Assembly (NCBI GenBank): GCA_935421135.1 | Contig: OW285194.1 | Span: 1,758,501 to 1,822,500 of the forward strand | DNA: 64,000 nucleotides | Direction: 5' to 3' | Source of the DNA: Bugulina stolonifera | Lineage: Eukaryota; Bryozoa; Gymnolaemata; Cheilostomatida; Bugulidae | In this document: in pieces, positions 1 through 10,389 of the stretch | Layout: each line of letters begins with the position of its first letter | How positions within the stretch are numbered: position 1 is the first letter of the stretch | Translations under genes and position numbers: made by a program | Notes under the pieces: model-generated | What the model saw: only the letters and a program-made list of their open reading frames with translations | Told to the model about the DNA's origin: nothing | Databases searched by the model: none

Positions 1-468
1 AGATCATCAGCTCAAAGTGTTTGTGTTATATGATTGGTTGACATGTTGACCACCTGACAAGCATCTTTTATGCCAAATCAAGTGTTTGTATTTATTGGAC
101 AGATTTATTATCCAGGAGATGGTTATGTTATGGTTGTATCCTTATCTGAATGTTATACAGAACAGTTCTCTGTGATAAACATAAGTGTTTACATGGCCTA
201 TGTGTAGGATTTCATTACATGCACTGTACAGTGTACATGTAAATACAGATTCTATTTGTGTACTATTTATTGCCATGTATACCAACTAATGTATAATTAT
301 CATGATATACATGTAATTATATTTTGTCATTTTTATACAGCTGATAGTAAACCATATATATATAGAAGCTGAAGAGGAAGCTGGCGCCTGCACAAGATGT
401 GGATGAAACTTATTTTCCAGTCATTTCTTAGCATATCTACATGTATGTTGTTCTTTTTCTGGTAATTA
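1..468. other. Start of unit A1, no clear gene
   Basis: AT-rich sequence. The only candidate coding piece follows an acceptor-like ttttatacag at 331-340 and reads LIVNH...EAEEEAGACTRCG before a TGA, in all copies with small changes. It has a C-x2-C pair and could be a zinc-binding exon, but no donor site is obvious. I do not call it a gene. Confidence 0.4.
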
Positions 469-2568
469 GGGGAGAGCGGGGTAAGTTGGGACAATTTTTG
501 GTTTTTTGGGAATAATACGAAGTCTAGAGGTCATAGCATCATCATTTTTTGCATGGGGGTACTTTAATATGTTGTCTAACTAGAGCCTGAAGCAGACACA
601 TTGATAAGTCAGCATAGTGCGGCAATCCACGGTTTGGCAGCGCATGTCAAACGTCCCAACTTACCCCACTGACGGGGTAAGTTGGGACAGGTGTGGGGCA
701 AGTTGGGACACCATTGAAAATATAGATTTTAGATTTAGATTAGTCTCATTTTTTATCATGAACAGATAGAATTGAAATGTTACAATGATATTACACATAA
801 TTTAAAATTATTGCCACATGTACATATGTCAAAAAAACATGTCTGTAAAAAACTGCTGGACTTTAATTTAGTTCGGCCTCGAAGTGTTTAATTTCCTTTT
901 ATTACAAGATAGTCTAGGGAAGGTATGAAAATTGTTTTGATGTAAAAGAGAATTTTCTTGTTAAGTGAATCTTTGTTAGAATAGGAGGATGCCAGCTTGA
1001 ACATGAAAAACCCTTAATTCGTTTGGCGCCTTATAGGTGTAATAATTTATAATAGCTTTATTAGCTGTAATAATTTATAAAGCTTTTTTTTGACTAAGTT
1101 CCAGTCTACTTATGCATATTAGATTTAAAACTATAAAATAAACTAGCGCATCGTAGGTGACCATTTTTTTAATTTTGGTACAGCAAAATTTTCTTGAGCT
1201 TTAAGTTTGTCACTTAGAATAAATAGAATATAAAACCAAAACACCAGAAATAAACCAATACTAGAAAATATAGGCAAATATGTTGATTTTTACTATAGTT
1301 ATTATTAGAGTTTGATGTACAATTGAACAACTGACACTCTAAATAAAATGAAATCATTGAGCAGTAAGAAGATTCTTGAATTTTAATTTCACTTGGCAAC
1401 CCAACCCAGAGTTTACGGCAGCATTTATGACACAGGCGATAGTAGTCAATCCGCCTCATTAATGTGATGGAGTCGATCCAACCTGCGTCTTTCTCTTGGT
1501 GCTAATTACCTTTCCTGGGTTTTGGACAGTGGTAAATTAGATATTTACAGATGGAAAACCTATAACTTTGTAAATAGATTATCGATGATGTTTGATTAAA
1601 CTACTCTTTAGTACTCTCACCAAAGATCGGCAGTTCAACTGGGGTTGGGTAACAATAAGTGTGGAGAGACATTGAGTGTGTACATGTATATAGCCTACTT
1701 GTCTAGTTTGAACAACAAAAAGTGAATCCCCCAAACTTTATAACTAAATTATACCTAATAATCTATTGAATCATTAGCTTGGTGCTGCCTGATGGTGTTA
1801 GTTGGTCTGGTGGGGGTTTCAAAAGGCGCAGAAACGGTGTTCGAAGTGTAGGTATGAGTAGGAAAAGGATGTAGTTTATACATTGTGTTGGTGCTACCCA
1901 CTGCTGTCAGGGTCATGAGTAAAGTGAGGACAGAACAGAGATCAAAAGCTGTTATAGCAATGAGTCAGGTTTGACCCGTTTCTACTACGAGTAATATCAA
2001 TACTAGCTATAGTGCCATCCCCACACAGGATTGGAGTTCTTTACCAAAGTCAAATGCTATCCACGATTCATCAAACAACTTTCAGTTAGAGAAAAGGTGA
2101 AATTACAGTGTCATCTTGGATTCATATCATTCCACAAACATAATTTATTATTACAAATGGTGTCCCAACTTGCCCCACTTCCAGCGTCCCAACTTGCCCC
2201 ACACTCCCAATTTTTTGTAAAACACAATTTTTTATTAAGATTTTTGACTTGAGCTAATTTTAACTTTAGTTGCTGTAACTAGATGCTATAGAGTCTCTAT
2301 GTGCAAATTTTCAAAACTATAGAGTCATTCTTTCATTAAAAAAATTAGAAACTCGTCAAGAAAAAAAAATTTACTCAAACATGCAAATGGTACATTATTG
2401 CAAATTCCAAAAAAAATATTTATTCAACTTAAAAAACAAAATAGTGGGTTATGTTTATTTATGTTGATCTAACCTTTGATCTATACCATAAAAATGTGAT
2501 GGGTCTCATAATACCCAAAACAGCCCTGTCCCAACTTACCCCGCGTCCCAACTTACCCCGCTCTCCCC
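469..2568. mobile_element. TA-flanked 2.1-kb non-autonomous TIR transposon, copy 1
   Basis: The element starts ggggagagcggggtaagttg and ends with the exact reverse complement; the terminal inverted repeat is 24 bp. It is flanked by TA (467-468 and 2569-2570). The other three units have the uninterrupted site, for example near 16419, with a single TA. A TA target duplication is typical of the IS630/Tc1/mariner superfamily, so that is the likely class (inference). The motif GTCCCAACTTRCCCC is iterated inside both ends (about 651-712 and 2159-2210; doubled at 2528-2568). No long ORF or DDE-type transposase is visible, so it is probably mobilised in trans. A related copy lies at 34544-36593. Confidence 0.9.
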
Positions 2569-3380
2569 TACCTTTTGCAGATATTGCCATTTTGTATGTA
2601 CATGTATAGTAATTTCACATGAATTTAATATAATATAAGCATGAATAAACCATTGCTGAGGTTGTAATTTTAATATGTTGGCTAACACCTCTTGTAATAT
2701 TGTTGTAGTGCAGTTCTTCCGATGTCTAGCTTGTAATATGGAGGTGTACCTGTTGATGGCAAAGAGGTTGGCATTATCAACATGGGTGACTACGCTGTAA
2801 CTCATGACTCACTGAAGGATTATCTCTAGCTCTATGTGGTTGATAGGTATGACAGTATAATTATGTATTAATATCTAATATAGCTTCACTTCTGTGGAGT
2901 TTTCTGCCTCTTTAATAGTAGCTACAGGATTGATTAACCTTTGACAGAACCCTCTCCTTGTTACTCAGAGCTACTGACAACCTGTACTAGCTGCTAATTA
3001 TTGTGTTTAAACTTAGAGATCATTCATTAGATGAATTAATGTGAATACATTAGCTTGATTTTCCATCAGGAGGTTATTGTGTAATATAAACCATGAATGG
3101 CATTTTCTTCACTCCTAGAGAAAATGCTAATAGCTCTATTACTTGGTGTTGATTCTAGACAATTCCCAAACCATCTAATTTGAATCAAAAGTGAATGTTT
3201 GATTTAGTAATAGACATGATTATTTTAATTATTGTTGACTGAATAAAGTACATGTATGTTAGTACCAGTAGCGTCATAATATACAACATTGAACCCTGTT
3301 TTCACTTGATGCACTTAGAAATTAGCATTCCTGAACACAAAAATACATCTTCATTTACATTCTCTCTATTTCTGATTTAG
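2569..3380. other. Intron-like or intergenic sequence, no gene recognised
   Basis: After the transposon, an acceptor-like ttgttgtag near 2700 precedes a reading QFFRCLACNMEVYLLM that runs to a TAA. It is shared by the units but has no supported donor or partner exon. The C-x2-C resembles half of a zinc-binding motif, which is too little to name. The rest is AT-rich with no support for coding. Confidence 0.35.
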
Positions 3381-3529
3381 TAAGTGGCCATGGACAGTTG
3401 CTGAACATTCAAGAGATCTTGTCTTCCAGAGTTCTCACCAGTTGCCTGACTGTACTTTGTAAATCTTCTTCAGCTTCCAGCAGAGAGCAATGTTCTCTGA
3501 AGCTTGTGGTGGGGAGACATCTGTGGTAA
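3381..3529 (+). CDS. Candidate exon of an unrecognised upstream gene (A1)
   Basis: Follows a pyrimidine-rich acceptor (tctgatttag). Starting at codon AGT 3383 the frame is open for 48 codons to TAA 3527-3529 and reads SGHGQLLNIQEILSSRVLTS... with three Cys. The same frame is open in the other three units (17121-17269, 39095-39243, 57978-58126) with only a few substitutions, some silent. No family is recognised. It may join the exon at 3975-4149, but the linking splice sites are not clear. Confidence 0.35.
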
Positions 3530-3974
3530 TGACCAATAGATAAGATAGTTGATACAGCAACTGCTACAAGGTAAAAAGGATTGGTAGAAATATGGGCCTA
3601 TAGGCTATAGTGGTTGTAGCAACAATAAGACTGTGTGATTATACAGATAAGCCTGTAGTTTGTTTTTACTGTCTCAATTTTTTTGACCAGCTGCGTTTGT
3701 TCTACCACAGAGTTGTGTTTACTCAGAGCTGGTTGCTCTGCAGTATAGAGTCAGACATTACTCTGAAGGTTGTACATGTAGATTCAAATCCAGCCTAGCT
3801 CAAACTGTGAGAAAACTATAGTGTGGTCAAGCTGCAAACTGAAATGTGTATATAATTATAATCACTTGGTATATTAGTACACTGCTGTATCTCAACACAA
3901 TGATATATAATGATGAGCACTCTAGTGGTAGCGTATCACCAGGCTATACTAAACTACCTCTCCTATTATTTTAG

Positions 3975-4149
3975 CTTCCTGTCCAAAAGTTCAAAGGGAG
4001 ACAGAATAGCAATGATGTGTGTAGAGAATGAGCTACAGGAGATCAGGCAGTATATCCAGAACCCAACTCATTCTATTAATGCTGTAACCCATGATTCTTC
4101 CCACGGCTTGTTGAACAGGGCATTTATTAGATGGGTAGCACAAAAGTGA
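3975..4149 (+). CDS. Candidate terminal exon of the upstream gene (A1)
   Basis: Acceptor ctattattttag precedes a frame encoding LSKSSKGDRIAMMCVENELQ..., about 57 residues, ending at TGA 4147-4149. The composition is charged and helix-like and the end reads ...RWVAQK, like the C-terminus of a soluble protein. The A2 copy keeps the frame. B1 and B2 have an in-frame TAG after QYI, so their copies are broken. Function unknown. The upstream exon context is weak. Confidence 0.4.
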
Positions 4150-4659
4150 AAAAGCAAGTAAAATGATCCAAAAAGAAATCGTTGGTTGCTTCCAGGAATG
4201 TTCCTTATACATTGCTCCTGCGGTGTGGTACAATGTATGTGTCGTTCCTATATGAATGAGCATTGCTTACAGTCATGTTTTCTTAGGGTTGGTCAACCCC
4301 CCCCCCCATCCTATTTAGATAGTGTGTGGTTCTAAACATTGTGCTTTATACTGAAAGTTGTCTACTCATGGTATTATTTCAATAATGGAAACATAACTCC
4401 TACTACTCAGCCCTCAACATACAACGTGTGCAATATCATTCCGTATAAAGATTAAATGCCACTGGTGTTCCACACGTGTACCGTTCTTGGAGATGCATAA
4501 TAATATAATGCATATAATATGAACTTCAAATAGTTTACCGAGTGGCAATTGGTAACCACGGAAATTCTTTCATTTAAAGATAGAGTGCAATATGTGTCCA
4601 GGCAAAATATAATCGCTTAGTACATTTATATATTGTAAGTGTATGCTGGTTTGTTGAAG

Positions 4660-6445
4660 GTTTGTGTGCGCTGTCCTACTTCATCAACTCCGACTGCTAT
4701 GTCGACCAGTACTGTTCATCTGGAGGGATATGTGTACAGAGGTGCATGCTGGGAAATAATGATATGTCAGGGCAGGAGCATTACTGTGTAAGTAGAGAGT
4801 GCCAACCTCTTGTCTCTCAGGCTATGAATACTACAAGGTGATGGTCTCTTCTTACATATTTGGTGAGTTTCTAGTACTCGTATGTGTCAGATTTCTTCTC
4901 TGCTATATTTACAATGACTCACCTGTGTTTCATCATGCTTTAGTTCCATCTACACATCTGTATGAGGTATTGCATTGTTAAGGCGTGCCTGCAGGGTCGG
5001 TATATTTACATAGCTAGAATATGTGCGTACCTGAACACCACAGGTATTGATATTCTTCATGTTATTTATTTATTTATGCGGTGTAATGTGGTATATTATA
5101 GTATATTACCAACTTTGACTGTCCTCAAGCTTGTGTCCATGGGTTATGTGGTGTATCGTGTACTTCGACTTTGAACTGTGGAATTGGCTCCTCTTGACAG
5201 AGTAGTAAATGTTTCCAGAAATGTGTGATAGGCAGGAGCCATCCAGTCTTTCTATAAGTCTGCTTACAGGAATACAGTACAGCTGACTGTTCAATGAGTT
5301 GCCTGTCCTACATCATTTGCTTGAGTTTATAGAAACTTCCAATCTCTCGCTCAAACAGGAAGTCATGTAAAGCATCTCTCATTGTTTCTTCTATGCAGAA
5401 GAACTCGCATACTCTATAATAATGGTTCAGTAACTCATTTATTTGTTTCAGCCGGAAGAAGATGATTGCCGTGAAGGATGTACCAAAAGTATTCAGTGCG
5501 CTCAAGGCCTTACCTGTATTCATGGAATATGTTCGGCTCCTTGTTTTAGACAGATTGGCTGTAGAGAAGGGTTTTTCTGCGCAGAAGGTATCTCTTTAAT
5601 ATACGCCATGAATTCAAATAATTTAGCTAGATCATGTGACTGATCGTCTTGCTCCATTACTTGGGATTTTACGCTGCTGTTGGGGGTGCACATATTGTAA
5701 CTACTACAACTAATAGTAAGTTCAATTTAATCTTCACCCGGGACAAAGTGTGACAGTTTGTACAGATGATGAAGATAGAGGAGAGACTCCAATATGCCCC
5801 TCCTACTTGTACTGTGAGTTTAAAGTTGGCTACTGTAAAACACCCACAGGAGATTAATGTGATTCATCAATTGACTGTGATATTGGTTCTGACTGCTCTG
5901 GATGTTTGTGTAGAGATGGAGCATATCTTGGTAGTAAATGTAAAACAGAGAAAGACTGTGGTAAGTACATGTATGTGTGTTATTATATTAGAGTCACATG
6001 TACATGTATATAAAACGCATATATTCTATTCTTACTGAATACATATCTAAACAATGTGATATGTTATATTATATTATGTAATTATGTACTTAGGGAACAG
6101 GAAGACATGAGGTAGCACTGTCAGTATAATAATCAATTGATTATTTTGTTTTATTTACATGAAGGAGTTATGTGTCCTTGGTGGTATCTATTCATCGACT
6201 CTCACCAGTTTAATGGTAGACATACTGCCCAAGCTGATTATTATCCCATGTGTATTGCTGCAAGGTAATGACACATTATACGTGCCATGGTTTCCTTTCA
6301 TTCAGTCAGATGTGATGTTCTACCAGGAGAGGTGGATACTGAATGTGGCTGTCCAGCCGCTAAAGCCCCACCAATTGAAGAATGTCTATTATATAGCATG
6401 TAGAAGTCTCCTATCACTGCATTCGAACCTGATGGCTATACTCTG
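4660..6445 (+). pseudogene. Cysteine-rich ectodomain exons, 5' half of membrane-protein gene (A1)
   Basis: Exons supported by splice signals and cysteine spacing: a 4660-4787 (reads SDCYVDQYCSSGGICVQRC), b 4944-5043, c from 5102, d 5452-5587 (EEDDCREGCTKSIQC...), e 5741-5960, f 6165-6264, g 6310-6445. The pattern of paired cysteines with short spacers resembles secreted Cys-rich modules of the EB or Dickkopf type (resemblance only). Lesions: TGA 5195-5197 and TAA 5255-5257 in c; TAA 5855-5857 in e; the acceptor AG before e is changed to GG (cacccgggaca against cacccagggaca in B); a Cys in e is now Ser; a 6-nt insertion in g creates TAG 6401-6403. The first exon and signal peptide were not found. 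The intact 3' exons follow at 7244. Confidence 0.6.
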
Positions 6446-7243
6446 GTAAGATTATACTGTTAGCTGTAGGTCCTATACATAAATCATACCCAGTCATTCC
6501 CTATTGTGTATAGGAGTGTGTATAAGAGTGAATCTGACTGACTGAATTTATTTGAGCTCATTTGGAAATTCCCAGCCTAGCTTTTCCCATAACTAAGCCG
6601 TGTTCGGCAATAATGCGTTAAAAATGACGACAGCCATCGCGTTAATACGAGACTTATTTAAATTTGTGCGATGATAATGCGATAAATTTTTAATTATATA
6701 ATATGACTGTGATATTACTTTTTATAATTTTTTTTTATCACATTATTGGGAAATTTATTCCATCGTATCATTTGCCCGTCCATCGCATTGATGCTGGAAA
6801 TGCCCTATATCTACAACATTATATATGTATATACATTATGTATGTTGTGTTTTTGTGCACTGGTGTGGCTGGGGCAGTATAATGCCGTCCATGGTTTCTA
6901 AAATCTCTGCTTTGATGAAAGAATTTGTGGAATTTGATGAATTCACAAACAATTTATGGAAGCCATGTCTGTTTCATTTCATGTTGATACTTGAAAATAC
7001 AAGTTCGTTAATATAATATTCCAATATGAATCTTTCAAAATTTTATAGTCCTGGTAAGTTTGATGCAGAATATTTAGCCCAAAGTAAATAGCATTCCCCA
7101 AAAGGTTTAACTTTGCTGTTAGGCCTATTAGTAGTAAACTGCTGTGTACAAAATAATACCTGTTAGGTAATAAATAAGGTACAGTTTTACCCTTAAAATA
7201 ATTTGTCTATACCTACATTGTAGATGTAATTGATAAATTTCAG
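6446..7243. other. Intron with A-specific deletion junction
   Basis: About 10 bases after exon g, sequence equivalent to B1 20178-22217 is missing: ctctggtaagattatac joins directly to tgttagctgtagg. The removed part contains three Cys-rich exons and a minisatellite. The remainder is AT-rich with a stretch around 6600-6790 that is imperfectly self-complementary. No gene seen. Confidence 0.6.
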
Positions 7244-9771
7244 GTGACGCCAAAAACGTGGTCAGCCACATCAAGACCAGATGTCTTGGCCCCCTGTTGC
7301 CTGGCACCAGCGACAGGGGGTTTTATAAAGACAATAGGAGAGGTAAGTACGACATACAGTGGAGATTTTGACAGTGCAAGACATACATGTAAGTCTCAAC
7401 TGCATGGAGATGAATTGAAACATAAACCCACTTTATCACGTGCAACTTTTGCTATTTCAGAGATGTTTGCTGAGGCAGTAGCAAATAGCACTGTTGTCTT
7501 CTTTAACAGAGTCCTGGAAGAAGAAAGTAAGTTCATAATTATACGTTGTCTATAGTGTAGTATGCTATAGTAAGCTGTAGTATGCTTATACTACAGTGTA
7601 TAATATTGTATGCTTGTACTACAGTGTATAGTATTGTATGTTTATACTACAGTGTATAGTATTGTATGCTTATACTACAGTGTATAGTATTGTATGCTTA
7701 TACTACAGTGTATAGTATTGTATGCTTATACTACAGTGTATAGTATTGTATGCTTATACTACAGTGTATAGTATTGTATGCTTACACTACAGTGTATAGT
7801 ATTGTATGCTTACACTACAGTGTATAGTATTGTATGCTTATACTACAGTGTATAGTATTGTATGCTTATACTACAGTGTATAGTATTGTATGCTTATACT
7901 ACATTGTATAGTATTGTATGTTTATACTACAGTGTATAGTATTGTATGCTTATACTACAGTGTATAGTATTGTATGCTTACACTACAGTGTATAGTATTG
8001 TATGTTTATACTACAGTGTATAGTATTGTATGCTTACACTACAGTGTATAGTATTGTATGCTTATACTACAGTGTATAGTATTGTATGCTTATACTACAG
8101 TGTATAGTATTGTATGCTTATACTACAGTGTATAGTATTGTATGCTTATACTACAGTGTATAGTATTGTATGCTTATACTACAGTGTATAGTATTGTATG
8201 CTTATACTACAGTGTATAGTATTGTATGCTTATACTACAGTGTATAGTATTGTATGTTTATGAACGTGTTATAGCATTGATGTAGTTGCCTGTGATAACA
8301 CTACACAACTTACAGAACAATAGAAATAATCGGCTGTGAGTTGTGTTCTCCTACAGTATATGTTTCCTGTAGCAGTTCTACATGGATTTTCCCAAACCAG
8401 CTGCTGGACATATTGGAGTTGTCTCTTCATGTACACCTCCATGTGATCGTGTAGTTTCTTCACCCAAACTTAGGTTTCTCTAATATTAACTAAATCATCA
8501 TGTGGGATCAAATGGTCTATTTGTTCCTTAGTCTCACAATGTTTAGATGTTAACCTTAACTCAACCACATATCCATCAATATATTCTCCTTCTGTTTACA
8601 AGGGATTTAGACTAGCGTCCGGGATTTAATTTAGATAGCTGAGTATTTAGTGTGTGTCTTGTTTGTGTTTCTAGGATACATGCAAGAAAGACTGATTAGT
8701 ATGGGAGTGGAGCTCACCACTGCTCCTAAGTTGTGTGAGTAAATTGTATACTGAGATAAACACTGCTATGACAATTACATTAACCTACCTGGTCTTCCCC
8801 TTCTGCTGTTGACTGGATGATTGCTTGTATTATACTAGTGAGACTTCCCAGTAGTAATGAGTGACCATTTTCCTCTGTCTCACCACTATCATAGATGATA
8901 TATAATACCTTAGCTACTCCTGTTGCAGCTAATAGGTGGTCACATGACTGTATACTTATTGAATGTATAGGTACAATATCAGTTGTTCATTGAACACACT
9001 ATAATGATATGTCTGTCTGTTATGATACTCTTATGTAGTCATATAATATTATTTTTAGTATCAGTACAGGTAGAGATAGCCTCAGCCTGTACTACAAAGG
9101 AGCAGTGGTGGCTCGCGGAGTATACGGAACGACATCCAAAGTGTTCCATCTCAAGTGAAATACGTAAGTTTATTCACATGTTATACTTCTCTTAGGAAGA
9201 TCAAAGACATATGATTATAAATTATCAGGTACATACATTATGTATCTTTTATTTAATGGGACAGGCTTGAGAAAGTGAATACTTAACCTATTTGAATTGA
9301 ATATTTTCTCAATTCATTACAAACATTACAAAACCACTATATTCTGTCATGTTGACATTGTAGTACCAGTAGAAGTGGAGAGAGCAGCATGCTCTGATGA
9401 CTCATGTCAACCCTTCTCTCCTGAGATAACGGAGAGACGGGTCCACCATGGCCCATCTGTAAGTCACAGCTATTAGTTATAATAATTGTTACCTCAGCAT
9501 TAGTTTGATGCTGTGTTTGTTAATCTAAAATACAGTTAACTGATCTGTGTTGTATGTTACCTATTGATGGACAAATCATGACATGGATATTATCTAACTA
9601 ATATACAGTCAATGTGTGTAACAGTAACAGGATATGATAAGTTCGGCCTGCATACACATAAGTACACTTTGTTTGATTATATTGTAGAGTAAGATCCCAT
9701 GGGTCATCGGAGCGGTAGTAGGGGTCGGTGCTGCCTACGCAGCTTTTAATCTTTGGAAAAAGTACTGCTAG
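7244..9771 (+). CDS. Last six exons of type I membrane protein gene (A1)
   Basis: Exons: k 7244-7342, l 7461-7526, m 8675-8734, n 9059-9163, o 9364-9458, p 9688-9771. All junctions are GT/AG with strong donors (gtaagt, gtgagt). Phases chain perfectly: k to o each take 2 nt at the left; k to n leave 1 nt; o ends in phase 0. Translation: k DAKNVVSHIKTRCLGPLLPG..., l MFAEAVANSTVVFFNRVLEE, n ...CTTKEQWWLAEYTERHPKC, o ...ERAACSDDSCQPFSPEITER.... Exon p encodes a hydrophobic segment (IPWVIGAVVGVGAAYAAF) followed by NLWKKYC and TAG. This predicts one transmembrane helix with a tiny cytoplasmic tail. A donor (gggtaagt) lies right after the stop, so the 3' UTR is probably spliced. Family unknown. Link to the Cys-rich exons upstream is by order and strand. 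Confidence 0.7.
7580..8261 (+). repeat. 28-bp intronic minisatellite (A1)
   Basis: About 24 copies of a 28-bp unit (tgtatgcttatactacag followed by tgtatagtat) in the intron between exons l and m. Units differ mainly by tatact/tacact and c/t changes. Array length varies between units: about 24 here, 52 in B1, 25 in A2. Confidence 0.97.
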
Positions 9772-10389
9772 GGTAAGTACTATATTATATGTTTTTACAT
9801 GTATTTATATTCATAAGATATGAGCACTGTGAATATAGGGTGATTGGTTTGTGTCTTCTCTCCAAATTGCAGTCAGTGGTGTTATCAATATTCAGTGCCA
9901 CTACCAACTGTTACTTCTGAATCTATTGGCAGCTACACTAGAAACACATCTATTGTCAGTTGAACTAAAAACAATCCGCCGTGTTTTTAATATATTACAG
10001 CAGCACCCAATACACACAGCTAAAATGTTAACCAACTAACTTGCAAACCCCTACTACACCATGCTGTTCTCTCCACCAATCAGTTCTTAAAGTCAGGCTT
10101 AAGGGACAGTAATCTGTGTATATGGTAAGTTAATATGGTACAGAAATGATGTTAGTTGTTTCTGAAACTGTATGCTAGATGAAATAGAAGCCTTTCAGTT
10201 GTTAGTTTATTTGGTTTAAGAGAATTTTGTCTGCAAATACTTTTCTGCAAGGAGAGTTTCAGTATGTCGAGACGGTCTGGTAGAAACATATTTCATATTC
10301 GATGAAGAGGAGCTCTCATTTTTGCTTCACGTTACTTCAATGTACATGAAGTAGTACAAACATACATGTTCCCACAAATTATTTTCCAG

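Noticed and set aside
6580..6800. Possible AT-rich MITE (imperfect inverted gcgataaattt / aaatttattccatcg)
   Set aside because: It is present in all units with no empty site, no clear target duplication and poor arm match.
7244..7555. 103-codon unspliced frame starting MTPKTWSATS
   Set aside because: It runs through the clear gtaagt donor and the tttcag acceptor between exons k and l. The spliced frame (DAKNVV...) links correctly to five further exons.
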